Of a stretch of DNA of 64,000 nucleotides, positions 22,495-34,388 are shown piece after piece. A program made the translations under genes and the position numbers. The stretch covers positions 22,349,758 to 22,413,757 of the forward strand of contig JBBCBC010000022.1 in NCBI GenBank assembly GCA_037126765.1, given 5' to 3'. Under the pieces are notes generated by a model, which saw only the letters and a program-made list of their open reading frames with translations, did no database searches and had not been told where the DNA came from. This stretch comes from Stenogyne calaminthoides (lineage: Eukaryota > Streptophyta > Magnoliopsida > Lamiales > Lamiaceae). How positions within the stretch are numbered: the stretch's first letter is position 1; each line of letters opens with the position of its first letter.

Positions 22495-24204
22495 TGTTGT
22501 ACACCAAAAATTACGGAACGAGATTTGTGATATGGCTGTGTGGTTTGGTGATACAAACAAGTATTAATGAGCGTGAAGAGCAATCAATGCTGAACAAAAC
22601 GAATGTTCCTCATTGAATGACAATGATCAAGATTCAGAAGAATAAATGCAAGTAAGTAAATGCTAGAGGATTTGGGCCGAAGGACTCTTTTGTTGGCTGA
22701 TAAAGCCGTTGTATTGAATGTGAAATTTGGCGACCACCCTTTAATGAGTCTTAACTTCTCCTATTTATAGTACAAAATTACCATCTAGTGGGCCTTGCTA
22801 CAACTCTCGATGGAATTTGACCGAGCATTAATTGTAACCAGCTACTTTTGGACTCTACAACATACTCTAAATCTTAATCTCGTATTACTAAACACGCCAC
22901 CTGCGACTCTGAATCGGCGGTTTGCAGGTAGCGCGGAGATTTGCGCCTAGGTTTTCCCTTTTGAGTCCGTGGCGGTAGAACCAGCAATATCCTCAGAGTC
23001 TTCTCGGCCATTTTGGGCAAGATTCTCTGATGTTGGTTGTTTACGTGTTAGGTTAGCCAAAATCATTCTTTGGTAAGTGGGAAACTTTGACTCAAATCTC
23101 TATATCTCTTTTACCTTGATCACAAGTCTCACAGAATTGGGTAAGTATTACTTCCCTCTTTGTGTACGCAATTATGTTGAGGGTGCCTAGTCGTCAATAG
23201 GGCGACTACTAGGCAAGTCCCCGCAACTCGGTAGGCGTCCTGCATGGGCGACTTCGTCTTGGCGAACTATTACTGGTAGCCAAGATGCAACCAGCGTCTT
23301 AGCGACCATGGCGGCGGGCGACCGGTGTGCGCGACAACCAAAGACGCCACGGGCTTATGGTGTGGTGTCCGGACGGTAATGGGCGGCTACGCGCCGTTAG
23401 GGCGAATTAGGACGCCAAGGCCGACGAAATACGGGCGCCGGCGAGTAGGGGATTCTCAAAGTAGCATTGTGAGCAAAGGCGGGCGGCCGAAGCGAGCGGG
23501 CGCTACGGGCGACTATGGCGAAATGGGATGCTCGATCGAGTGTTGGGCGAAAGGTGACGGCCGTCAAGTAGTAATGCGCGCTACGGCGGGACTATGGCGA
23601 AAGGCCGAAGTGCCATGCGCTACGGGTAAACAACTACGCCGGCAAGTAGGTCGCCAGCGAAGACAAGTATGGCTACGCAAGGCGGGCGAAAGGGCTGGCG
23701 GGTTATAAGACCACTATGGTCGCTCGGGGCGCAGTATCGGACGTCGTCTTGCATGATCAATTTAGCCGATGTGGTGGGCGAAGCTGGCATAGCGGGCGAC
23801 AAGTGTACGGGAGAGTTGCTAGGTAGCGGGCAACTCGCCCACCTTGTTGACTAATGTGCGGCTTCGTCGGGCATCGTCTTACCGGCGACTTTATGGTTTG
23901 GGCGAGCTTGTTAGGTAATCATGGCGAACTCCTGACTTGCGGCAGGGCGAGTAGTAGTGGAAGATGAGCGATCTCGCCTGCCTTGGGCGCACTTTCGCAC
24001 CACGGCGACTGGCGGGCTAGAAGGTGACTTGGTGACTTGGTAACTCGCCCTATCCTTGGACCTAGATGGCGGCCAGGCGTGTTCGTCTCTGTTCATGGCA
24101 ATTCTCCCATATCTCATGCTTAATAGAGGTTAGTGGGCCCTCCCTCTGTAACTTAACGACATAAGAAATTCGACTAATTAGCCCAGATCATTTGGCACAC
24201 AACA
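22495..24204 (-). repeat. 5' LTR of G1 (1710 bp)
   Basis: On the minus strand it starts tgttgtgtgcc (24204) and ends gtacaaca (22495), giving matching TGTTGT/ACAACA ends. A TATA box, ctataaatagg, lies on the minus strand at about 22757-22767. The U3 part 23190-24080 is GC-rich and built from many short ggcga/tcgcc motifs; open frames in it (for example 23325-23708) look like composition artefacts. No 3' LTR copy is in the window. Confidence 0.8.
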
Positions 24205-25944
24205 AAAATGCTCACAAGAAACTAGTTAAGAAAATTATAAATCAGAAAAAACTTATGTCCTTTTAAATTCAACTAGTATATCACCCGTGCGTTGCACGAT
24301 TTGTGAGTATAAAAGAAACATAATATAAAATATATTTATTTTTGTGTTAAATAAATTATAAAAAAATATTTTACTTATAATAATAATAAGAATCTTTTTT
24401 TCATTTTTTTAAATATTTTTTTTATTTAGATGCAACGCACTATTTATGAATATATTTTGTTTTTGACAATCAGAGATAAGAAATGGGTGGCGCTTCAAAT
24501 GCTTAAAATTTTTACATTGTTAAATAATGCAACTTTAAAGTTTTTTTTTTTACAATTTTAAGTTATTTCCTCCTAAATCACTTTGATTGTCATCTATTAT
24601 CGTCTTCCCAATTCACATTGCATGTCAAAATTTTCAATTGTCCCCTTTAGTTACTCTGAACATGATAACATATAATTACCCATGATTGAAATTAATCTCC
24701 TTAAGAAAGTCCAAGATTTTTAATAATTGACTATAATTCTTTTTAATGATCACACCATAAGATATCATTAGTCAAAATTATCTTTCGAAGATGTTAAAGA
24801 CAGTCTACTATCTGATGATGACAGTGTCATTCCCGAAATCAACACTCTTTGTCCTAAGTTAGTCTCGATTAGTATTTTCTTTTAAAAATATGGTTACCGA
24901 GCTTCATTACAACCAACCCAGCATCGTTTTACAATCTAAGTCTAATGTCAATTGTACATGCAACTAATTCATAGTAATTGTACTCAATGATGGACCTACA
25001 TGTCTGGGATCACGTGCCCCATATTTTTTTAAATATATGTTATATATATTATAATTATTAGGAGTAATAATTATATTATATGTATATAATGACTTAAATG
25101 AGTTTTTAAAAGTGTTATAATTAGTTAATCATGCAAATATTTCATCTAAAAAAATTTGTAGATCTGTTATGTATATGCACCATCACTATTTAAAAAATTA
25201 AATATTTTTTAACATAGTAATAGTGTATAACTGTATATGCATAATCGTGACACTAAAAAAAATAGAATTCATGTGAACCCGGGTTCACAGGAAAATCTAC
25301 TTGTTATATTATTTATTTTTGTGCCCCAGTCATGAAAGTTTTCTGGATCCGTCCATAATTGGACTAATCAATTTAAATATTATATATCCTATAAAAGAAT
25401 CATACAAATAAGTAAATAAATCAAGCTTTATCACAACTACCCTAGTGTCATTTTACAATTCAACTAATAACGTCAACTAATAATTTAATTAAAAATTATT
25501 CAACCAACAATTTAATTCTAACGTCAATAGCTCATGCAACTAATTTATGGTAATTGGACTAATCAATTTAAATCAAATATCATATAATATTATCATACAA
25601 ATAAGTATATAAATTATATATTTTAATATATACAATACTTCTCGTCTTTTTTAGATTGCTCAAAATCCAAAAAGTCCATCTTTTATCACATACTCAAAAT
25701 AGCAATAAAATAACTATACAGTTCATGCTACCCCTTACAAACATCACTAAATTAAATCACACGTCACTAATAATTACATACAAAATTAACTTATTTTTTT
25801 ATCTTATTCACTAAAATTGACAAAATACCCTTATCAAAAAGTTATTTTATTACCTTTCAAATATTAATAAAGAATTTCCTCATCAAAACTCATGTCAAAA
25901 TCAAGTGAGCAATCTAAAAAAAAAATGGAAGGAGTAACTGTTTT

Positions 25945-25947
<3 letters not shown>

Positions 25948-26001
<54 letters not shown>
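25948..26001. repeat. (TA)n microsatellite
   Basis: Uninterrupted TA dinucleotide run of about 54 bp inside the left arm of the inverted repeat. The right arm has no matching run. Confidence 0.95.
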
Positions 26002-26005
<4 letters not shown>

Positions 26006-26079
26006 CAACTACAAAATCTAACATTTTATATTATTAATCATTAATGTGCCACTTTTAAAATTTTATGATAAATTTGTAA

Positions 26080-26270
26080 TATTTTTTTGTTGAATTTTTT
26101 TCTTTTTTGGTATAATATTTTGTTATTATATATGTGTTAAATAGATTTAGTTCAAAAATTTATAATAATTTTTTTGTTGAATTTTTTTTTTTTTTTTTGT
26201 ATAATATTTTGTTATTATATATGTATAAATAGATCTAGTTCAAAATTTCAAAAATAATATTAATAATTTA
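26080..26270. repeat. Tandem duplication of about 95 bp
   Basis: Two adjacent copies of a segment beginning ttttttgttgaattttttt and containing ataatattttgttattatat then agttcaaaa. They differ mainly in poly-T length and a few bases. Confidence 0.7.
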
Positions 26271-26314
26271 GAAAATATTAAAAAAAAATTAATATATATG
26301 TGTGGTAGATATGG

Positions 26315-26379
26315 GGAATTGAACCTTGTATTCTTGTATACAAATAAGATAAAAAATATTTGTTATACTATTTGAGCTA
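26315..26379 (-). repeat. tRNA-like (SINE-type) promoter remnant, left arm
   Basis: On the minus strand, tagctcaaatag (26379-26368) resembles a pol III A box and ggttcaattcc (26325-26315) a B box, spaced as in a tRNA-derived SINE. Its inverted partner is at 28377-28443. It is diverged and I do not think it is a functional tRNA gene. Confidence 0.45.
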
Positions 26380-26852
26380 CATCAAATTTGTTAAGATGTT
26401 TAAAATTTTATTAGAAAATTAAAACAATTTTTTGGCCCAACATTTTGTTATTAGATATGTATAGATTCACGAGAATCGTCGTTACAACATGTAACACATA
26501 CTTGTCATTTTCTGTAAACATACTTTTATTCGTATAGAAAATTATGTTACTATGTAACAACATGTAAGGTATTGAAAATTATGTTACTATGTGAATACAA
26601 AAATATTAATGCAAAGAGAAATATATGTTACTATATGAACAAAATGTCACCTAATGTGTTTCATTTGCTTCCCCCTCTCTTTTTATCCATGTCTCTCTTT
26701 GATTGTACCACATTTCACGAATCTTTAATCGGTTAAATATTTTATATAAGCTTATGGGTAAAATTGATAGAAAGTAAAAACATGAGATTGGTTTCTATAC
26801 GTGGGTGCTTTACTTTTTTGAGATTTATCAATTTAAAGTCTGAAAAATAATA

Positions 26853-27140
26853 CTTCCCCCATCCCACTATAAGTTTATCACTTTTTTTTTTCTATCTGTC
26901 CCATAATAAGTTTCCTCTTTTTATAAATGGAAAAAGTAACTTCACTACCCATAACTTTTATCCTCATTTTTCACAAAATATTAAAAAAAAATGTCACTCA
27001 CTACTCTACTCATTACTATATATACCTTTTTTCCTCTCTTCCATACTCAAAACTACCTTTTCATTTTTATTATTATTTTATTATTATTTCTTAATTAAAA
27101 CACTTAAAAGAAAGGAAAAATTTATACGGGACGGAGGGAG
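26853..27140. mobile_element. Stowaway-like MITE (Tc1/mariner type)
   Basis: 288 bp bounded by TA dinucleotides, with ends cttcccccatccc and gggacggagggag. These match the ctccctccgtccc terminal inverted repeat common in plant mariner-derived MITEs. It lies in the loop of the large inverted repeat and has no coding capacity. Confidence 0.8.
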
Positions 27141-27229
27141 TAATATTATTAACTAGGGGCTTGAAAGTCTTTTTCTATCGATTTAGGCACTGAAAAATAG
27201 AAAACTATCAATCCAAAATCTATATGACG

Positions 27230-27650
27230 GAAACTAATGAGGAGTGGTCTATCACAATCGAGAATGAGGTTCTCAACCCATATTAGATAATTAGTCGTCA
27301 TGTGCTCAAGCCAATAATGAATGCATTACCAAAGGTCGAAGCCCATGCAAAGTCCATGGACAAGCCCCAATAAGCAATGATGCCCTAATTGTATCTAAAT
27401 GACAATATTATCCTCAGGTATGAAAAATATATATACTCTTCCTTCACAAGGTGAGAGAACCATTTTTACTACCTCTCAACTAATACTTTTCTTTTAATAC
27501 TGATACTTTACAATATGAAATGAGATCGAAACTGTCTTGAGCGTCGGAGTCCCTGCATCGAGGCCTTCATGTGTGGTTTTTTGCAGGCCCCATGGATCGA
27601 GCTCACGCCCGATTCAATGAAAAATATGAAGACACGAAATGTTGAAATTA
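27230..27650 (+). repeat. Possible LTR remnant
   Basis: Contains a TATA-like aaaatatatatactcttcc near 27425 and, about 110 bp downstream, cttgagcgtcggagtccctg followed by a ggtttttgcaggccc-like stretch. This layout resembles the R-U5 part of some plant Gypsy LTRs. No borders or coding region are visible, so the call is weak. Confidence 0.3.
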
Positions 27651-28248
27651 GTCCGCATCAGAAACTATCAATTTAAAACTCACACATTTTAAGACTATAT
27701 TTGGCATTTTATAAATTCTAGTTAGCTAACAATATTTTTCTTATAAATCACAATTTCAAAGAAATAGAAGAATTTAATTTCAAGTGTGTGGAGAAATAAG
27801 AAAACAAAGTATGATTGAAAAAATAATTTTGTACATTAATAAAAATAAATTATGTCAACTTGAGTCACGTGAACTTTTTTTCTTTAAGTATAATTTTGTG
27901 CACACACTATCATTGTTGTGTATAAAAATTATCATTACATAAATTATGGAGTAAAGTATCCTATGAAATTGAGTTTTTTTAATCGTATCACCTATTTCAC
28001 TAAACCGTATCACTTGTTTTCACTAGATAGTACCACATTAACTGAATTGTATTAACTTTTTTCATAGTATGAAATAGGGGTTAAATAAGAATATTATTCA
28101 CTAAAAATAGTTAGAAAAATATGTGTTATAATTGATGAAAATCTAAAAGTATGGAGTAGATTAATTGTTTGGCTTAACATTTTTGAATCCTTCCAATATT
28201 TCGATGGCATTGCTAGTTTTCTATTTTCAAAGAACATCTATATCTATA

Positions 28249-28330
28249 CTTATCTAATAACAAAATGTTGTATCAAAAAGTTGTTATTAATTTATACTTA
28301 TCTAATAACAAAATGTTGTACCAAAAAATT
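28249..28330. repeat. Tandem duplication of about 42 bp
   Basis: acttatctaataacaaaatg with the following bases occurs twice in a row (starting about 28249 and 28293), with minor differences. It sits at the inner edge of the right arm of the inverted repeat; the left arm has only one copy. Confidence 0.7.
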
Positions 28331-28376
28331 ATTATTAATTTTGTCATAAAATTTTATAATCTTAACAAAAGTTATG

Positions 28377-28443
28377 TAACCCAAATGGTAAAGTTAATTT
28401 TATTTTGTCTTCTTAGCATGTTAGAGGTACAAGGTTCAATCCC
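28377..28443 (+). repeat. tRNA-like (SINE-type) promoter remnant, right arm
   Basis: taacccaaatgg (28377-28388) and ggttcaatccc (28433-28443) resemble A and B boxes on the plus strand. It is the inverted partner of 26315-26379, so the two arms carry the same repeat copy in opposite orientation. Confidence 0.45.
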
Positions 28444-29760
28444 CCATATCTATAACACATTTTTTTTTTAAATAAGGTATTAATTTTGTTTTGAGTATTT
28501 CTAAAAAAATATTAATTTTTTTGAACTACATCTATTTATATATATCTAACAATAAAATATAAACAATAGAAATAAAAATTTTCAACAAAAAAATTATTGT
28601 AAATTTTTCATTAAATTTTAAAAGTGGCATATTAGGGATTAATAATGTAAATAATAAATTTTATATTTAATATGGATACATTTTTTTCTTGAAATTAATT
28701 ACTTCATTTGTCTTTTTTTTTTAAATTGCTTATTTGACTTTGACACAGGTTTTAATGAGAATTTTTTTTATTAACATTTGAAAGGAATAAAATAGTTTTC
28801 TGATAAAAGGTGTTTTAAGCAACTTAAGTGATTGACTTTAAAAAAATATATATTTGTATGTAATTTTTAGCTGCAATAAATATAATTTAGTGATGTTTGC
28901 AGTGCGGTAGTTTGAAACGGTAGAATTACTTTATTGATATTTGGGGTATGTGAAAAACAGATGGACCTCTTTGAATTTTAAACAATCTAATTACAGATGG
29001 AGAGAGTACTATAAATATATAAATGTATGATTATTTGTATAATTTATATATTTATTTGTATGATTATTTTAAACGATATGAGATTTAAATTGATTAGTCA
29101 ATTTACTATAAATTTGTATATACTATTGATACTAACCTTAAATGATTAGTTGAATCGTTTGATATTATTAGTTGAATTGTAAAACAATATTATGTTAGTT
29201 GTGATAAAGCTCGGTACGGTACCCATGTTTTTAAGCGAAAATACTAATTGGACCAACACATGACAAATAATGTTGATTCTCGGAATGACTCTTACTTATC
29301 AAATAGTAGACTTTTTTTTCATGTTTTAGAGAAACCAATTTTGAGTAACGGTACCACTAACAAGAATTAGAGATAATCACTTAAGAACCTTGGACTTTCT
29401 TAAGGAGGTCAAATTTCAATCATGGGTATTTATGTATTGTCATGTTCGATTTGAAATTTTTGATATATACGATGGAATGACGACAACGGATGACAATCAA
29501 CGTGATTTTATAAGAAAATAATTCTAAATTGTAAGAAAAATCAAAACATTTCAAACTCACATTATTTACCTATGCAAACTTTTCAACTATTTTAAAAAAC
29601 AAATATGTTCACAAATCATACATTGAATCGAAATTTTAAAAAAATAATTATGTAATGTATAAAAATTAAAAAATGAGAAAAAATAAATTATAAATAAACT
29701 TTATTTTTGTGTCTCATTTACCATTAAAACGAATATATTTCACACCATATTTATATTACA

Positions 29761-30333
29761 CTAACAAAATTGATACAGTAGTTAAACCTAAAATCAACAA
29801 AGTCCTTACTCTTTTCGCTATTATTTTTTTAAGATAAAAACTGAATGAGACGTCTTATTCATGAGACTGGATACGACTTAACACAATCTATACTCACTAA
29901 TCCCAAAATGTCACCAAGTGTGCCTTTTTTTTTTTTTTTTTAAATAGAACAACTTTTATGAAAAGGCAAGCTTTAGTACATTTTCTTGATGTCTTTAGCA
30001 AACCGAAAGGCTAAAAGATCAAATTTGCCATAAAACAGTTGTAAAAAATCACGAAATTTTGCGGGAGAATCGTTTTCTTTTGGCGACTGATGGAGCAGTG
30101 AGTCCGCATATTCAGATTCAAGAAAACCCAAGTGAAATTATTGGGAACTCCCCTATTTTAAGGTCCTAATTCTGAATCCTATTAGTTTAACATGGGTATA
30201 AAGAACTCATAATTCAGAGATCAGTGTATTTCTTGAGTTAACAAAAACCCATTTGTTTCGATTTTGAAGCAATTACGTTTTGGATTTTTTGTGATTTTCT
30301 TGAAGGGCAAAATCTAGGGCAGGGAGTAAAAAT
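29761..30333 (+). other. Upstream region of the LIP1-like gene
   Basis: AT-rich, non-coding, with a 17-base poly-T run near 29926-29942. A TATA-like gtataaag at about 30193 precedes the start codon by about 140 bp and could be a core promoter; this is an inference. No upstream gene is visible. Confidence 0.4.
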
Positions 30334-33300
30334 ATGTTTAGGAGGGACAGGGTAAGGGAGGAGAGTGGTGGGCCCCCTTGTGGGCAAGTGAGAGTGCTAG
30401 TTGTTGGAGATTCAGGTGAGTTCATTTTCTGATTTATCATCTTTAATTATTAGTGTGTTTGGATTTTCAGGCATATTTGATTATACTTATTTGCTGGTTT
30501 TGAGGATGTTCTTGAGTTTTGTGATCTTGCTTATGGTAAATATTGATAGATTTATATTAAATTGTGATGAGTTTAGGTGAAGTTGCTTGATTTCTCATGT
30601 AGTTGAAATTTGGAAATATGGATTTTCAAGAATTTGATTTAGGTGGTTTAAATTCCTAATGGTGTTATTTTCAAGTTTAATTATATGTATCAGTTGACAG
30701 ACTGTTGTTCCGACTCATTAAAATCGTTTGAGATTTCAATTATTCGGTGTTTATGTATTGTACTTTAGGAGTGGGGAAAACTTCTCTTGTTCATTTGATT
30801 ATGAGAGGCTCTTCCGTTGCTCGACCTTCTCAAACAATCGGGTGCAATGTTGATGTCAAGGTAATACTTAAATTCATGTATTCTGGGAACGAGTATATAA
30901 TTGATACTCTGGATGAAATTGCCGTTTTTCATTTTTTCCATCCCTTTCCAGCATATTAAATATGGAAGTTCTGGAAACTCATCAAATAGTATCAGAGGGG
31001 ATTCGGAGAGAGACTTTTTTGTTGAACTCTGGGATATATCTGGACATGAAAGATACAAGGATTGCCAATCTCTGTTCTATTCGCAGATTAATGGTAGATA
31101 ATCAGCATATTTTAGTAAGAATTTTGTATTGGATTACATATTTTAGCAGACAGTTGTTTATTTAGCAAACATCCAGTTAAATTTATCTTTTCTTTGAACG
31201 AGTAATTTTGCCTTATATATCATGCATATCTATCTTTGATTTTTGATCGTAAGACCTTTCTCTTCTTTTCTGGCACGAACTTTGATTTGTAGGTGTTATG
31301 TTTGTTCATGATCTTTCTCAAAGAAGGACGAAGACTAGCTTGCAGAAATGGGCGGCTAAGATTGCAGAAACGGGCACATTCTCAGCTCCTTTATTGTCTG
31401 GAGGTCCTGGTGGCCTTCCCGTACCCTACATTGTTATAGGGAACAAAGCAGATATTGCTTCAAAAGAAGTCACACGAGGGAGCAGTGGCAATCTTGTAGA
31501 TATAGCTCGTCAGTGGGTTGAAAAGCAGGGTTTATTTCCATCAACTGATGATCTTCCTTTAGCTGAGAGCTTTCCTAGCTCCGGAGGCCTACTAGCTGTA
31601 TGTCGATTTTCTTTTTATAAAATATTTTTATCCTTGGATCTGGTAATTGGATTGAGGCCATATAGCATTATGCTGATTTTTTTCATGCATTGATTTGGTT
31701 CTTTGATTTTTGTGTTAATTGCAAAATATATCGAGCCTTTTTCACGTTTAATCAATTACAACATATGTTTTTAAAATTTGCAATTCGATACACGACCTTT
31801 CAAATTGTTGCATTTCTATATTTCACGCGACTAATTTCCAGCAAGTCCTGCTGACGTGGCAATGCATGAAATTGTGAAAAACTTAAAAGGTTGTGAGCTT
31901 ATTTGGAATTTTTTTTGTAAAAAGAAAATTCGGGCTACCATGTCGGGATAAGATGCCAGAAAATAGTAATATGATCTAATTGCAAAATTTATAAAGTCTG
32001 TATCGAGTTGAAATTTTTGAAACCATATGCTGGAACTGAAAAAACGTGAAAAAATCGTGATTTTCTATGTGCTTAATGCTTGATTTTTCTCCATATTAAC
32101 TTTGCGTGTCTGGTGGTGCTCAAATGCCTCAGCTTTTTGCCTTTTTCATATGTTCATTAAGATACCAGTAAAATTTCTCTAAAATGCACATAATGGGAAA
32201 AGAATAACACATGAGAGGCTTTAATATGGTAAAACTTCCTATTTTTTTGCCATATCTAATTTGAAATATATTCTACTTTCGCAAAATGCATCAGAAAACT
32301 GTTCAGTTTCTCTGCTATACTACATTATGATTTCAGTTGTTGAAAAGGCATCTTTGCAGCTGAACTGAAAATTAAAACTTTGCTTGAAGAACTTCTGGTA
32401 CTAGGCAAGTACTTCTATGCACCAGTTGGCAGTACACAGCGTGCAGCTCAAGTGCATTTTTTAATGGTTATAATTGTTTTACAAAAAGGTATTAGTTGAT
32501 CGGTATTAGTTGTTTTTACTGAACAGTGTTATTTGTTTCCACTGAACAGTATTCGTTGTGCACAGTTGCACGGTGTAACTGGTGCACCAAAGTGTTACTC
32601 TTGGTTATAAATAAACTAACCTTTAATTAATACACTTTCTCTTCATTTCTACGTTCTGTATGATAACGTATTCTATATTAGGTTTGTTTCTCAATTTTGC
32701 CATGCTCTCCCATGGGATTGAGAAATCATTATCACTTAACTTGGCAAAAGCCAATTCTTGAAATTTCTAAAATAGAGAAAACTTCTCGTATTTGCTGCTG
32801 CTTCAATCGATTAAGCCCCATCTTTTTATAGACAAAAACTATTATACAAATTCATTTGGTAACAAGTTTTGGTTTCTCTCAATCGCAGGCTGCAAAAGAA
32901 GCCAGATACGACAAGGAAGCGGTGATGAATTTTTTCCAAATGGTTTGTATTGTGTCCTTAAACTCCATGATTACATTTATTTTAGACCCCCTTTTAATTG
33001 AGTATTATATGTATGGTATATACAGTTAATCAGAAGAAGTTACTTCTCAGATGAATTGCCCGGTCCGCAGTCTACCCAAGTTAACCAACCATTCCCTGGT
33101 GAAATTCTGAGTGATGAAGAACAGCACTATAAACTTCAAGGTATGACGTGTGAAACACTGCTGGCTAATCTTTTCTTAGGGGGTATTTTCGTAAAATTAC
33201 AAGGCATGGTATGGGTATAGAAAAAAAAGAGGATGTGGAATCATACTGATACCTCTCAAAGTCATAGTAGTGGAATTTCAAACACGCACTTATAGCCATT

Positions 33301-33615
33301 TCTTTCTTGGACCTGAAATCTCGTTTACGTTACTTCATTGTAGTTATCATTATTGCTTTTAATTTCACCTGTCCTCTGTTGCTACTTCTTCACCTTCTGC
33401 TCGTTTTCGTGACCCATATGTACAGCTATAATGTGCTACCTCCCCTTCCCGCTCAGCGCAATTTGGCTCCACCTCCGACACTTTACCCTCAGCAGCCCAT
33501 GCAACATCAGACAATTACGACATCCCAAGATTTGTTTCCAGCACTACCCCTGGTGCAAGATCAAGGCGTATGGATATCAATGTGTGATCCTCTCTCTCTA
33601 TATATAATAGCATAA
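30334..33615 (+). CDS. LIP1: LIP1-like small GTPase
   Basis: Small Ras-like GTPase of the plant LIGHT INSENSITIVE PERIOD 1 family, which in Arabidopsis affects the circadian clock and cytoskeleton. Exons: 30334-30415, 30769-30860, 30952-31093, 31293-31597, 32889-32942, 33026-33140 (or 33147), about 33426-33615; GT-AG introns, phases consistent through exon 6. Motifs: GQVRVLVVGDSGVGKTS with P-loop at residues 25-32; ELWDISGHERYKDC (switch II, His where Ras has Gln); VPYIVIGNKADIA with NKAD at 156-159; then a C-terminal extension with YFSDELP and LPPLPAQRNLAPPPTLYPQQ. No C-terminal prenylation cysteine box is evident. Two oddities: the consensus donor at 33141 gives the wrong phase for exon 7, whereas a donor at 33148 fits; and after YPQQP the family C-terminus (SRRMDINV) continues in another frame with a stop at 33585-33587, implying one lost base near 33496-33498. 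The upstream ATG at 30334 fits the family N-terminus. Confidence 0.88.
32406..32602. mobile_element. Possible MITE in intron 4 of the LIP1-like gene
   Basis: Intron 4 (31598-32888) is much longer than the others. Within it, caagtacttctatgcaccag is mirrored, as reverse complement, by ctggtgcaccaaagtgttac at about 32579-32598, with further pairing inward (gtgcag / ttgcac). Short internal repeats (gtattagttg, actgaacagt) occur between them. A non-autonomous DNA transposon is plausible but no clear target duplication is seen. Confidence 0.35.
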
Positions 33616-34388
33616 ATATATATATGTATATTAGTCTTCCCTGTATAAGCCCTGGTTCACAGTACATAGTTTTTATGACGAAATGCGTGTATTCTATGCA
33701 ATTCTGTTTGAGATAACCTGCTTCTCATGTATTATTCCCTTTTATTTTATTATTATAATTTACTCAAAAGGGTGTTTGGTTAGAAACTTTGGATGGCAAA
33801 TGAATGTAAAAAATAAGTAATTGGTACAATATTTTCATTCGTTTGTATTCTCCCAAAAGAGGAGAATCCAAGGGATAAAAGGATGTTTGATTTGTCAAAA
33901 GCAATGAGAATAAAAAGGTAAGAGGAGAATGATATTGGGTGTGCTCCTTATAACTATATTGTTTGATTGATGACATGAATAATTAACTATCATAATATAT
34001 GTTTGGTTTGACCCAAAACTTTAAGGATGTGATCAAATTGACTTGTAATTTATTGTGTTATTATATAGAAGAACATTATTTTGATGAAATATATATGGAA
34101 AAAAATTAAAATATATAATGAGAAGTATTAGTTCATGTGATGAAAAATTTTAGTTCATAAAAAAAATTAATTTGTAGGCTTAATATTGTTAGCATTTTTT
34201 ATATACAACTAATACTTTTCAATTATATGAATTCAAAATTTTGACATTCGAACACATATTTTTCCACCGTCTTTTATAGGATCCATGGTAAAAAGAATTG
34301 TTTGGTTGATTTTTTGGTTAAAAGAAAACATATGACACGATGCAATTGATTCACTGAAATATTGCTTGTGTTTTGAATTTTTATTTAA
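33616..34388. other. Intergenic, possibly transposon-derived
   Basis: Downstream of the LIP1-like gene; AT-rich and non-coding. The segment starting gggtgtttggttagaaac (33770) has a weak inverted counterpart at about 34790-34815 (ggtaccaaatacttg), which would enclose the MITE at 34389; I could not confirm borders. Confidence 0.3.

Larger units (their letters stand above)
17479..24204 (-). mobile_element. Ty3/Gypsy element G1 (Tat-like), 3' end missing
   Basis: Minus-strand element with 5' LTR (22495-24204), primer binding site, gag-protease, RT, RNase H, a second RNase H-like domain and the start of integrase. A second RNase H between the retroviral-type RNase H and integrase is known from the plant Tat lineage (Tat/Ogre/Retand). 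Everything after the first part of the integrase core is gone at the junction with B2. Confidence 0.88.
24280..26475. repeat. Left arm of a large diverged inverted repeat
   Basis: Segments here match, as reverse complement and in collinear order, the stretch 28245-29760. Pairs include 24661-24990 with 29160-29480, 25555-25640 with 29020-29105, 25640-25940 with 28690-29000, 26010-26110 with 28560-28680, and 26285-26475 with 28295-28470. Similarity is high but interrupted. The left arm is longer because it holds extra sequence, notably about 25000-25370. Near its outer end is the dyad cgtgcgttgcacg (about 24287-24299). No coding potential seen. Confidence 0.75.
28245..29760. repeat. Right arm of the large diverged inverted repeat
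   Basis: Reverse-complement partner of 24280-26475. The best-matching part is around 29200-29440; for example cttggactttcttaaggag (29388-29406) is the complement of 24699-24717. About 1.8 kb of unpaired sequence separates the arms. The outer end lies about 570 bp upstream of the LIP1-like start codon. No coding potential seen. Confidence 0.75.

Noticed and set aside
23325..23708. 127-codon plus-strand frame
   Set aside because: Inside the ggcga-rich part of the Gypsy LTR; composition artefact on the strand opposite to the element.
28377..28443. Functional tRNA gene
   Set aside because: Only A- and B-box-like elements are present; no acceptor stem or anticodon arm could be formed, and the sequence is mirrored as a repeat.
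33307..33425. Hydrophobic N-terminal extension of the last LIP1-like exon as a membrane anchor
   Set aside because: The stretch is the translated pyrimidine tract of intron 6; the LIP1 family has no such segment.
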